Assembly (NCBI GenBank): GCA_964518635.1 | Contig: CAZFGK010000019.1 | Span: forward strand, 1 to 61,671 | Length of the DNA: 61,671 bases | Origin: CAZFGK01 sp964518635 | GTDB lineage: Bacteria; Zixibacteria; MSB-5A5; GN15; FEB-12 | Reading direction: 5' to 3' | The notes under the pieces: generated by a model | The model's database searches: none | Told to the model about the DNA's origin: nothing | The model's input: only the letters and a program-made list of their open reading frames with translations | Program-made: the position numbers and the translations under genes | Part shown: positions 19,319 through 27,780 of the stretch, piece by piece | Position numbering within the stretch: the stretch's first letter is position 1 | Layout of the letters: every line of letters starts with the position of its first letter

Positions 19319-20296
19319 ATGAAACAAACGCAATCACTAGACCAGAGATTCATCGCCATATTTCTTGTATTGTCTGTTAGTATGACGGTGGTATCGGTTT
19401 CATTGGTTGCTTCTCCTGTTACACACTCGCAGTCATCGCGACTTGCTCCGACACAGGTCGGTGATGTTCTTGCAACTTCACTGAGATACAGTACTCCACA
19501 CGAAAGAATCGCTCTGCAGCAGACTGCGCCTACTGCATCTTCAACTTCGAGCAATTCAGGAACGAAAGCGAAATCCCCATTCATTGCCCTCGGCCTCTCA
19601 CTTCTCATTCCGGGAGCAGGACAGATGTACAATGGGGACTATGTCTATGGGGCGGGGTTTCTTGGAGTTGAAGCAGGGACCTGGATTCTATACAGCAAGT
19701 ATGACTCAGACGGGAAAGAGCGGACTCAAATCTACGAGGATTTCAATCGAGCCCACTGGAGTGAGCAACGATACACTGACTATCTCTGGCAAGTGTACGG
19801 GAAGCGTGATGATGATAGCATTCAGGAAACCGAAATCTCGCACAATCTTCCCAGTGATCCTAATGCCCAGCAATATTTCGAACAGACCGGGAAGTACGAT
19901 CAATTCTCTTGGGGCTGGGATGACACCTATCTTGATACAGGCGGTGTCTCACCTTTGCGATGGCAATTGGAATGGGGGGACTCCATTCCTGGCAAGTACG
20001 GAGTCCGAGCTGCAAAAGGGAACAACATCCCGTTTTCGGCGAATCGTCTGACCTATGAGACTCTTCGTGATGACGCAAATCGGTCGTTTGAGAATCGTGA
20101 TCGGATGTATCTCGTCGCCGCACTCAACCGTCTTGTCTCAGGTATGCACGCATTCCTGGTTGCCTCCAGCCGTAAGAGAGCAACCAGCACAGAAGGCACG
20201 GGAGGGGCATTTTCACGATTGGAATGGACCCCATCCCTTGAGACACGTCACACTTTCGCCGATACTCCTGTTATGCAAGTGCGGTGGAGATTCTGA
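19319..20296 (+). CDS. DUF5683-like envelope protein, copy 1
   Basis: 325 aa. N-terminal signal/membrane segment (about residues 10-32), a Ser/Thr-rich low-complexity stretch, then the pattern SPFIALGLSLLIPGAGQMYNG at about residues 88-108, a Pro-Gly-x-Gly-Gln-x-Tyr turn seen in DUF5683-type membrane proteins, followed by a second hydrophobic segment (YGAGFLGVEAGTWILY). The C-terminal half is polar and aromatic-rich with NRLVSGMHAFL near the end. Function unknown. It shares this layout with the next gene, so the pair looks like an old tandem duplication. Starts 4 bp after the M6 gene. Confidence 0.7.
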   Translation: MKQTQSLDQRFIAIFLVLSVSMTVVSVSLVASPVTHSQSSRLAPTQVGDVLATSLRYSTPHERIALQQTAPTASSTSSNSGTKAKSPFIALGLSLLIPGAGQMYNGDYVYGAGFLGVEAGTWILYSKYDSDGKERTQIYEDFNRAHWSEQRYTDYLWQVYGKRDDDSIQETEISHNLPSDPNAQQYFEQTGKYDQFSWGWDDTYLDTGGVSPLRWQLEWGDSIPGKYGVRAAKGNNIPFSANRLTYETLRDDANRSFENRDRMYLVAALNRLVSGMHAFLVASSRKRATSTEGTGGAFSRLEWTPSLETRHTFADTPVMQVRWRF

Positions 20297-21063
20297 TGCG
20301 AGCAGCGGGTTTGATGCTTATAATCATTGCGTGCTCTGCCCACTCATCGCAGGCAGGAAATACAGAACTGCTTGCTGCTCTGCCACGTGGCACACAGACT
20401 TTCGCTCAGCTCAGTCCTGTTCGAGATAGTGTCAAATCGACGAATCAAACAGAAAGCTCTAAACCGAAATCAGGAATCAAAGCTGCGCTTTTGTCAGCCG
20501 CTCTTCCCGGATTGGGTCAGCTCTATCTGGATGAAAAAGGACGAGGTCAGTTTTATCTGATCGCCGAAGGGGCAACCTGGGCGACATTCGCCGCATTCCA
20601 GATCTACAGCAAATGGAAAGAGGATGACTTCGAGCGACTGGCAATGACAGAGGCCGGTGTTGATGTTTCCGCTCGTTCCGATGAATATCTCGATCTCATC
20701 GCATTTTACAACAATGTCGATGAATACAATGCGCTCGGTCGTATTACTGAATCAGGGCGAGCTTATATCGATCCGAATGACACCGCCAATGCGTGGTACT
20801 GGAGTGATCCGGCGCAGCGAAATACATTCAGACAGCTGAAAAACAGCAGCCGTGAGGCATCACGCCGTTCACAGTTTGCTGTCGGTCTCGCCATTGTCAA
20901 TCGTGCAGCATCAGTCATTGATGCTCTCCTTACCGACCGCCGTTCAATCAAAGAGGAAATTGATAACAAGTTCTCATTCCTGGAGGACATCAATATGCGC
21001 TTCTCTGTTCATCCTTCAAAACCGGAGCGCATCCTTCGCCTCACCTGGTATCCGGAGTTGTGA
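20296..21063 (+). CDS. DUF5683-like envelope protein, copy 2
   Basis: 255 aa. Signal peptide (MRAAGLMLIIIACSAHSSQA), then IKAALLSAALPGLGQLYLDEKGRGQ, matching the P-G-x-G-Q-x-Y turn of the preceding gene, and another hydrophobic segment (FYLIAEGATWATFAAFQIY). A conserved NRAASVIDALL helix near the C-terminus corresponds to NRLVSGMHAFL in copy 1. The ATG at 20296 overlaps the previous stop (TGATG) with GGAG 6 nt upstream and is preferred over a GTG at 20284. It probably sits in the membrane or periplasm as part of this locus; no function is known to me. Confidence 0.7.
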   Translation: MRAAGLMLIIIACSAHSSQAGNTELLAALPRGTQTFAQLSPVRDSVKSTNQTESSKPKSGIKAALLSAALPGLGQLYLDEKGRGQFYLIAEGATWATFAAFQIYSKWKEDDFERLAMTEAGVDVSARSDEYLDLIAFYNNVDEYNALGRITESGRAYIDPNDTANAWYWSDPAQRNTFRQLKNSSREASRRSQFAVGLAIVNRAASVIDALLTDRRSIKEEIDNKFSFLEDINMRFSVHPSKPERILRLTWYPEL

Positions 21064-22055
21064 CGAGTCGGTTCATTTTTTCAATAATCTCCTACTCTCT
21101 TCGAAGCACGACTGCTGTTTCATTCCTTTTTCTGACTTCCATTTTGATGCTACTCGGTTGTGGCGGGAGTGCAGGTCTGCGTGAAATCGCACCGCAGGTT
21201 GTCGGGATTACGGTCGTTCGTTCGATCGAAAGCCGATCACTCCCGATTCCCATTCGTGAGCCATTCTCGCTGATCTACTCTCAGTATTTGTATGTCAGTG
21301 ATCGTTCCTCCGGTGACTTTTACTGGTGCGATTCGACCGGGAAACGCCTCGGCGGCGGCGGAATCAGCGGCATCGGCATGCGTGGCGGAGGGTACGTGAG
21401 CGCCTCTCGCTCCGGCGACTTTCTCCTCTGTGACCCGACAACCAGAAAAATCCTCAGGTTTGATCAGCGTGCTGCCTACCGTGGGATGGTCTCGCAATTG
21501 CAGGGGACAGAGCGAATAGAAATTTCCGGACCGATCTCTGCGATTGAGGCGGCTGATGGGACCATCTGGGTCGTAGATATTGTGGATGAACGTCTCGAAT
21601 CGATTTCACCATTCAGTACCTTTGCAGACTCCGCTGAGACCGATGCCTATCGCCGCAGTCATCTCTCTTACCCTTCGAAACTCATCCGCACACGATCCTA
21701 CGATATGGTGCTGGCTCACACCGGCGGCAATGAACTTGTCTTGTATGATGACCGTGGGGAAGAGCGCAATCGAGTTCCGATGCCAGCTGGTTTGCATCCG
21801 ACTGCTGTCACCGAAGGGCGCGGTGGACAGTACTGGGTGCTTGATACTCAAAATACTCGCGTGATTCTCGTGTCATCTCGTGGCGAACTCAAATACATGG
21901 CGGGGCCGCTTCTGGACGGAGCATCACAGGCATTGCAGGAACCAACTGATATACATTTTCGATTTGGAAGTTCGCCAGCGGATGATCAGCTCGTGATCGC
22001 AGATGCACAGGCAGGGATGATCTATTTTCTCCGGCCGATCAGTGTGGCACCGTGA
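21060..22055 (+). CDS. NHL-like beta-propeller lipoprotein
   Basis: 331 aa. A long N-terminal hydrophobic segment ends in a lipobox (ILMLLGC, Cys about residue 38) followed by GGSAG. The body has repeated blades with a YVSDRSSGDFYWCD / LLCDPTTRKILRFD / WVVDIVDERLE / WVLDTQNTRVILV rhythm typical of NHL or SMP-30-like propellers, and ends ADAQAGMIYFLRP. The GTG start overlaps the preceding stop (TTGTGA). Probably lipid-anchored in the envelope. It is a second propeller in the operon after the one inside the PorV-like protein. Ligand and role unknown. Confidence 0.75.
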   Translation: MTSRFIFSIISYSLRSTTAVSFLFLTSILMLLGCGGSAGLREIAPQVVGITVVRSIESRSLPIPIREPFSLIYSQYLYVSDRSSGDFYWCDSTGKRLGGGGISGIGMRGGGYVSASRSGDFLLCDPTTRKILRFDQRAAYRGMVSQLQGTERIEISGPISAIEAADGTIWVVDIVDERLESISPFSTFADSAETDAYRRSHLSYPSKLIRTRSYDMVLAHTGGNELVLYDDRGEERNRVPMPAGLHPTAVTEGRGGQYWVLDTQNTRVILVSSRGELKYMAGPLLDGASQALQEPTDIHFRFGSSPADDQLVIADAQAGMIYFLRPISVAP

Positions 22056-22058
22056 CCT

Positions 22059-25000
22059 GTGAGGCATTTCCCCTGCGTCGCATTCGCATGCTCTCTGATT
22101 CTTCTTCCCTCTGAAAAGAGCAGTTCAGAAGCAGTAAGCGATTCTCTTCTTTCGCATTTTACCGAGCGAGTATCGTTCGGAGCCACTTCCCCCATTGTTC
22201 GACTCCCTTCTGGTTTTGTACGTGGGTCCGATACCCTCACCATTTCTGATCGCGTTCTCATTCGCTCACGTGATTACTCGGTAGATTCGTTTTTCATCAC
22301 GCTTATCATCGATAGTACGCGATTTGTACCAGACTCAACACTGTTTACCTGCTGGGTGCTGAAACCGGAGTATATTCTCACTGTTCGCTCGAATCTACTG
22401 GGAACAACACCTTTGACGGTCATTCTTCCCAGGGAAACTACCCTACCATCTCAACGGGATAGCAGTGCAACGCCGAACAGGGGATCAACTTCGGATGAGC
22501 AGTCGAAGTCAGATTTTTTTATCAAGGGTTCCAAGCGAGTGACCGTCGCCGGAAGTAGCTCCGGCGGAAACAAACTCTCGCAGGGGCTCGAACTCACCCT
22601 CGGTGGGCATCTCTCCGAGCGAGTGACGGTTGAGGGGGAATTGTCAGATGACGGAAGCAGCATTCCCGTCAGTCGACATGACGCGCCTACATCATCTGAA
22701 AATGTCGCTCGATTGAATTCAACGCTGGAACAGTTAGATCGTTTGCATCTTTCGATTAAGGGGCCTGAAGTCACACTTCGTCTGGGAGACCTTGCAAGTG
22801 AAAAACGACCAGAATCTCGCGCAAGTGAACTCAACTCTTTTTCTCGATCTTCACTCCTCCAACCATCATCCCTGTTTGGCATCTCAGCAGGATGGGGAGG
22901 CCAGCGATCGCATCTCATTGGAACGGTTGCAAGACCACGAGGGAGACGGACAACTCTGCAGTTTCGCGGACAAGATAATCTACAAGGTCCGTATCGAATC
23001 ACCGATAAGCCCGGCGGTTCGGCAATAGTCCCCGGTTCTGAGCAGGTCTGGCTCAATGGCGAACTGCTCACTCGAGGCGGATCAGCAGACTATACCGTCG
23101 ATTATACCGTTGGAACGATCTTGTTCACGACGCGGCGTTTGATCGATTCCCGCTCACGAATTGAAATCGACCTGGAACTGACAACGGATGCCTATCGGCA
23201 GGAGTTTTTGGCCACCAGCTTCGGCACGGTTGTCGGAGATTCGAGCGCTGTCGTACAAATCGAACTGCAACGAGAGCAGGACAATAGTTCACGTCCACTT
23301 GCAGACTCTTCACTAAACAGCAGCTCGGACTTTGCACCAATTGGGGACGAACAACTGACCCGATCGGGAATATTTACTGACTCTCTCGGTGACTATGAAC
23401 TGGTCGTCGATTCGCTGCCGGATAGCGTGCTCGTCTATGTCGGAAGAGGGAACGGTTCATTTTCCCTTCGTGCTACGTTTGTCGGAGCGGGAAGAGGAAC
23501 GTACCGGTATCTCGGGGATGGCCGCTATCAATTTGTCGGCATCGGGAATGGTGATTATCTGCCGGTCATTCGCCTTGTATCGCCGAAGCGGCTTGATGAG
23601 TTGAATCTCTCAGGAGTCATTCGTCCAATTCAGGGGATTCAGTCGCAGATACAGTATGTACAGAGCAGTCGTGATCTGAATCTCCTTTCGAATCTGGATG
23701 ATGCCGATAATCTGGGGCGCGCGTATAGTCTGACGCTGCTGAGTGATTCGAGTCTTAATCGATTATTTAAATTCTCCGGTGCATTTCAGTATCAGGAATT
23801 GCAATACTCTTCGATTCAACGATTCTTCGAACCGGATGTCGCTCGGCAGTATCTGATGCCCGGTGATTCGCTGGTTGGTGGTGATCGGGTACGACATTCA
23901 TTTGAGCTCGGGATCAATCCTGCTACAAACATGAAATCTGAGATTTCAGTCGGTCGATATGCGCATCGATCACTTTTTTCCGCTTATGAGTTCGAAGCTA
24001 CTTCATTGCTCGGATCGGAGAATGGTGTCTCATCCCGATTTGTTCTGAGATTTGTCGACGCGCTCTCTGAGATCACCAATCAGGGCGGGTTGCTGAATGA
24101 ACAGAAGCTCAGCATTGAATCTGCTGCGAATCAAACAATACGCGGACAGTTAACTGGAAGACGTGAATCGCGGAAACATCGATACGATAGTACTCTCACC
24201 AATAGTCTGTTTTCTGAATTCACCGGAACGGCTTCGCTCCGAAATTGGGGTTCAGTTTTGTTTGCAGTTGATCAGCTTGATTCCGCTCGTGAGTCGGTAC
24301 ACAGCAAGCGTCAGTCTGTTCGTTCAATTGGTGGCATCAACCACGCCTTTGGATCATTGGCATTAGACGGTGATATTGGTTGGCAGTCGATTACTCTGAA
24401 TAAAACAAGCGACGCTGCTGCTAGTATTCGAGTTCGTTTTATTGGTGACGAACTTCCGAAAAAACTAAGATGGTCGCTCGACTATAGACTGCAGCGTGAA
24501 CTCGCCACGGCTCGTGGCTACGCCTTTCTGGAAGTCCCCAGTGGGGAAGGGGTGTATCGACGTGAAGATTCCGTCTATGTCCCTGATCCGAACGGAAATT
24601 TCATTCGCATCGAGGAGATTGTCTCGGATAGTGCAATTGTCTCACGAGGTGAGAAAAATGCACGAGTGGATTACAAGACGAAACATCTGCATTTCTACGC
24701 ATCTTCTGAAGTGCTGGAGCGTCGACTTGATCAGTCTTCACGGTCGCTCCTCTGGCTTCTCCCCTGGTATTCAAGTGAAGAGGATAGCTTTCAGTCGGTC
24801 CTGTTAAATCGGGAGATTCGAACTGATTGGTTTGAACAATTACGGGGGTATCCGCTCACTCTCGCCTGGAGTGAGGAGCGTGAATCTCGCTCGGTTGTAG
24901 TTTCACGAGATGAACGTCATGACTGGCGATATTCAGCAACTGGGAGATTCTGGATTCACACGATCTCCGGTGAAATCGAAGGGGAACGATATGGCAACCG

Positions 25001-25433
25001 CCGCAACTCAGTCTATGGGCTTGCCGGCGACATTGACGGCAGGCGCGGACGATTGACCATTCGTCAGAATGGACGAATGCTAACTCCCCAACTTTCGTTC
25101 GAACTGCGACGAGCGAATGAATCGGCAGGAGATACTCTCACGCAGTGGCGCATCACACCGGGGTTGAAATTTCTGCTCTCAATGTCGAGCGGACTCCGAG
25201 CCGACGGGAATTTCTCTCTCGAATGGTATCGCAATAGTTCAGGCTCCGGAGCAGAAATGCCGTCGCTGCTTCTCACTGGAAATCGACGAGGATCACATGG
25301 CGCAGTACTCTTGTTGCAGGGAGTTGTTCGTGCAGAATCAGGGCTTTCCGCCCGATTGTCACTGACATCCAGTTTCGCGGATCAGTTTCGGCCTCTTGTC
25401 AGCGGACGAGGTGAATTGGTGGCATCATTTTGA
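22059..25433 (+). CDS. large outer membrane protein with SprA-like repeat signatures
   Basis: 1124 aa. A short N-terminal signal-like stretch leads into a region with segments that parallel the SprA of this window (47987): GSKRVTVAG, QGLELTLGGHLSERVTVEGEL, LEQLDRLHLSIKGPEVTLRLGD, then FGISAGWGGQRSHLIG. Near residues 326-368 comes GSEQVWLNGELL ... ADYTVDYTVGTILFT ... SRIEIDLEL, the same plan as SprA's GSEKVLLDG ... DTDYKIQYDFGQITLT. The C-terminal half is a long series of amphipathic strands. GTG start 3 bp after the preceding gene, with no clear ribosome site. It is followed by an Omp85 gene with 4-bp overlap. Probably an outer-membrane barrel or translocon component; the exact role is unknown. 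Confidence 0.72.
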   Translation: MRHFPCVAFACSLILLPSEKSSSEAVSDSLLSHFTERVSFGATSPIVRLPSGFVRGSDTLTISDRVLIRSRDYSVDSFFITLIIDSTRFVPDSTLFTCWVLKPEYILTVRSNLLGTTPLTVILPRETTLPSQRDSSATPNRGSTSDEQSKSDFFIKGSKRVTVAGSSSGGNKLSQGLELTLGGHLSERVTVEGELSDDGSSIPVSRHDAPTSSENVARLNSTLEQLDRLHLSIKGPEVTLRLGDLASEKRPESRASELNSFSRSSLLQPSSLFGISAGWGGQRSHLIGTVARPRGRRTTLQFRGQDNLQGPYRITDKPGGSAIVPGSEQVWLNGELLTRGGSADYTVDYTVGTILFTTRRLIDSRSRIEIDLELTTDAYRQEFLATSFGTVVGDSSAVVQIELQREQDNSSRPLADSSLNSSSDFAPIGDEQLTRSGIFTDSLGDYELVVDSLPDSVLVYVGRGNGSFSLRATFVGAGRGTYRYLGDGRYQFVGIGNGDYLPVIRLVSPKRLDELNLSGVIRPIQGIQSQIQYVQSSRDLNLLSNLDDADNLGRAYSLTLLSDSSLNRLFKFSGAFQYQELQYSSIQRFFEPDVARQYLMPGDSLVGGDRVRHSFELGINPATNMKSEISVGRYAHRSLFSAYEFEATSLLGSENGVSSRFVLRFVDALSEITNQGGLLNEQKLSIESAANQTIRGQLTGRRESRKHRYDSTLTNSLFSEFTGTASLRNWGSVLFAVDQLDSARESVHSKRQSVRSIGGINHAFGSLALDGDIGWQSITLNKTSDAAASIRVRFIGDELPKKLRWSLDYRLQRELATARGYAFLEVPSGEGVYRREDSVYVPDPNGNFIRIEEIVSDSAIVSRGEKNARVDYKTKHLHFYASSEVLERRLDQSSRSLLWLLPWYSSEEDSFQSVLLNREIRTDWFEQLRGYPLTLAWSEERESRSVVVSRDERHDWRYSATGRFWIHTISGEIEGERYGNRRNSVYGLAGDIDGRRGRLTIRQNGRMLTPQLSFELRRANESAGDTLTQWRITPGLKFLLSMSSGLRADGNFSLEWYRNSSGSGAEMPSLLLTGNRRGSHGAVLLLQGVVRAESGLSARLSLTSSFADQFRPLVSGRGELVASF

Positions 25434-26869
25434 AACGTATACGCTTGTTGATTCTACTCAGTCTCTTGATACCTGCTAACACGATTTTGTCGGCAACGGA
25501 ATCGATCAATCCAGATCCACACCAGGTGCGAATTTCTATCTCGACAAAAGAGGTTTCTGCTGAACGAGTGAGAATAGAATTGCTGCGGATCGTTGCTGCA
25601 TATGAATCAGCCGGATTTCTGTCTGTTTCGGTACAGGTGCTGGGGCTTGATACCATCGATCATCAGGTGCAATTCATGGTTCAGGTTGTCCCGGGGCCGA
25701 TTTCTCGACTTGTTAGATTTGAAGTTAATGGTTTGAGCGCGGATGGGGAACGACAAGTCCGCCGCATGCTTCAATCGGATTCAAATATGACTCTGGATTC
25801 TGACCTCAAAACCCGGCTAGAGAATCGTTCGGATCGTTTACTCACCTGGACTCGCAAAGAATTGCCGATCTTTCGCGCTGACGCTTCCCCTGAAAATATC
25901 ACGGCACTCCTTCAGTATCGCCCACGCCCTCCCCTTGGGTTCCGTGCACAAGGGGGGATCGGGCTTGGAAGCGAAGTCGTACTCGATGGATCCGCTGGGT
26001 TGACCATACGTCGAATCGGGAGTTGGGATGATCAGTTGCAACTTCTCGTTTCTCGTACGAAGCAGGAGCGACAGATTCAGCCAACCTACAAGAGTAGTAT
26101 CACGCTTCTCGGGCTTTCACGGCTGACTATCGGGCTCCACTCTCGTGAACGAGTTGATGAGTTTACCGAATTTAGGGGGACAGCCGGGATTGAAAGTTTT
26201 GTTTCCGATCAGACACAATTTGGTGCGGCGGTTTCAATCTCACGATTGGATGATAACGATCCTCGACTTTCTTTTACTCGTTCCACCTTGCGTCTGTATG
26301 GAGGAATGGAGACTGCTTCCAGATCAAGGGGGAGTTCAGTCAGCTACAAGTGGCAGGTTGACTATCTCTCCCGTTCATACACAACGGCTGACCCAACACG
26401 AACACAGCGAACAAGCGATGCGGTGCAGGGGAATCTCTCCCTGCGAAATCGATTTCAAATATCGTCATCATACTTTCTGCGGAGTACTGCGAAAATTGAA
26501 ATCAGAAATCTCGATCGTTTGACTATCCCCCAAAGTGAGTTGATACCGATCGGCGGAATGCATTCCCTTCGCGGCTATCGGGATGAACAGTTCTTCGTAC
26601 AAAACGCAGTCACGCTGCAGATTGAACCAACGATACAACTACGTTCATCGAGTATGTATCTTTTCGCGGATATTGGATTTCTTGAGATTCCGGTTGGGGT
26701 AGCTTCATCGTCGAACGCATTGGAAATCGTCAAGAGATTTGAATACTCGTACGGGCTCGGTCTGCGACTGAGCGACACACGTCGACTGCTTGAATTTGGA
26801 CTTGGCTGGGGGAGGGATATCCCACTTGGCGAACCGCGATTATTTGTAGAACTTTCAGAATCATTATGA
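25430..26869 (+). CDS. Omp85/BamA-superfamily outer membrane protein
   Basis: 479 aa. Signal peptide (LLILLSLLIPANTILSA), one or two POTRA-like units (residues about 30-130, VQFMVQVVPGPISRLVRFEVNG), then a C-terminal barrel with alternating strands. SLRGYRDEQFF at about residues 378-388 matches the conserved loop-6 (V/I)RG(F/Y) motif of Omp85 proteins. Much shorter than BamA, so closer to TamA- or FhaC-sized members. TTG start overlapping the preceding stop; overlaps UbiA by 4 bp. The pairing with the large SprA-like protein suggests joint action in outer-membrane insertion or export; that is inference. Confidence 0.82.
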   Translation: MKRIRLLILLSLLIPANTILSATESINPDPHQVRISISTKEVSAERVRIELLRIVAAYESAGFLSVSVQVLGLDTIDHQVQFMVQVVPGPISRLVRFEVNGLSADGERQVRRMLQSDSNMTLDSDLKTRLENRSDRLLTWTRKELPIFRADASPENITALLQYRPRPPLGFRAQGGIGLGSEVVLDGSAGLTIRRIGSWDDQLQLLVSRTKQERQIQPTYKSSITLLGLSRLTIGLHSRERVDEFTEFRGTAGIESFVSDQTQFGAAVSISRLDDNDPRLSFTRSTLRLYGGMETASRSRGSSVSYKWQVDYLSRSYTTADPTRTQRTSDAVQGNLSLRNRFQISSSYFLRSTAKIEIRNLDRLTIPQSELIPIGGMHSLRGYRDEQFFVQNAVTLQIEPTIQLRSSSMYLFADIGFLEIPVGVASSSNALEIVKRFEYSYGLGLRLSDTRRLLEFGLGWGRDIPLGEPRLFVELSESL

Positions 26870-27720
26870 AATCGCTGATTATTCTGTGTCGTCCGTTAAA
26901 TTGTTTCATGGCGGCGGCGGCGTCGCTGCTTGGATCGTGGCTTTCGTTTCACGATCTTTCATCAATCAACGTATGGATTGCTGCACTCACCGTAGGTCTG
27001 ATCACTGCCGGTGGAAATGTGATGAATGACATTTCCGACTTAACCGGAGATCGTATCAATCATCCCGAACGACAGCTCGTGATTGGCAAAGTAACACGTG
27101 CATGGGCGTTTGGGATGCTTTCACTCACTTGGGGCTTAGCCGCACTACTCTCTGCCTTAGTACTGGATTCAATTTCGGCGAACATTGTTGTTCTCGTACT
27201 GGTTCTTGTTACGCTTTACAACTTTTCTCTGAAAGGATTGCCAGTAATTGGGAATCTCACAATTGCCGCTGTTACCTGGTTTGTTCTTCGATTCGGTGCG
27301 TTTGCGGTTGCTGGTGAGAATCAGTCGTATTTTCCCCCTCTTCTTGAAGCGGGCGCAATTATTGCTGCACTGCTTCATCTTGCGAGAGAGATGGTAAAAA
27401 GTGTTCAGGATGTTGAAGGGGATCGAGCTCAAAAGCGATTGACTCTCCCCATGATTGTCGGAAATCGAGTCGCACTTGCTGTCGCGCTTATGCCGATTCT
27501 GGCAATTCCGCTTGTTTCATCCGCGCTGCTCAAAATCGAAAGCTACCATCTGCAATTTCTGTCGATAGTATCTCTTCTTACTGCCGCGCTTGTTTGGCTT
27601 GGTATCTCCTCAATACTCTCGCCGAAACCCTCGACACTCGCCCTGTCATCCCGCTCCCTGAAGATTTCCATGGCCCTGGGTCTGTTACTTCTTTTGGCTG
27701 TCGATTTGGTGTGGAGTTAA
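26866..27720 (+). CDS. UbiA-family prenyltransferase
   Basis: 284 aa polytopic enzyme, about eight to nine membrane helices. Both Asp-rich motifs are present: NDISDLTGD with the preceding NVM at about residues 50-62, and QDVEGDRAQKR near residue 186, which bind the Mg-prenyl diphosphate. The NVMNDISDxxxDRINHPERQL form resembles geranylgeranylglycerol-phosphate geranylgeranyltransferase-like members found in several FCB genomes. Menaquinone or heme prenylation is the alternative. Last gene of the 9426 operon with a 4-bp overlap; its link to secretion is unclear. Confidence 0.82.
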   Translation: MKSLIILCRPLNCFMAAAASLLGSWLSFHDLSSINVWIAALTVGLITAGGNVMNDISDLTGDRINHPERQLVIGKVTRAWAFGMLSLTWGLAALLSALVLDSISANIVVLVLVLVTLYNFSLKGLPVIGNLTIAAVTWFVLRFGAFAVAGENQSYFPPLLEAGAIIAALLHLAREMVKSVQDVEGDRAQKRLTLPMIVGNRVALAVALMPILAIPLVSSALLKIESYHLQFLSIVSLLTAALVWLGISSILSPKPSTLALSSRSLKISMALGLLLLLAVDLVWS

Positions 27721-27737
27721 GATTTATGGTTCTAACC

Positions 27738-27765
27738 TTGACAGTCTCCCAGTTCCCCGTAGCTT
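27738..27765 (+). promoter_or_regulatory. promoter of the Bat operon
   Basis: TTGACA (27738-27743), 16-nt spacer, TAGCTT (27760-27765). The predicted start is about 9 nt before the ATG at 27781, which has no Shine-Dalgarno, so the leader would be nearly absent. Confidence 0.6.
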
Positions 27766-27780
27766 AGCCCGCTCCAACCT

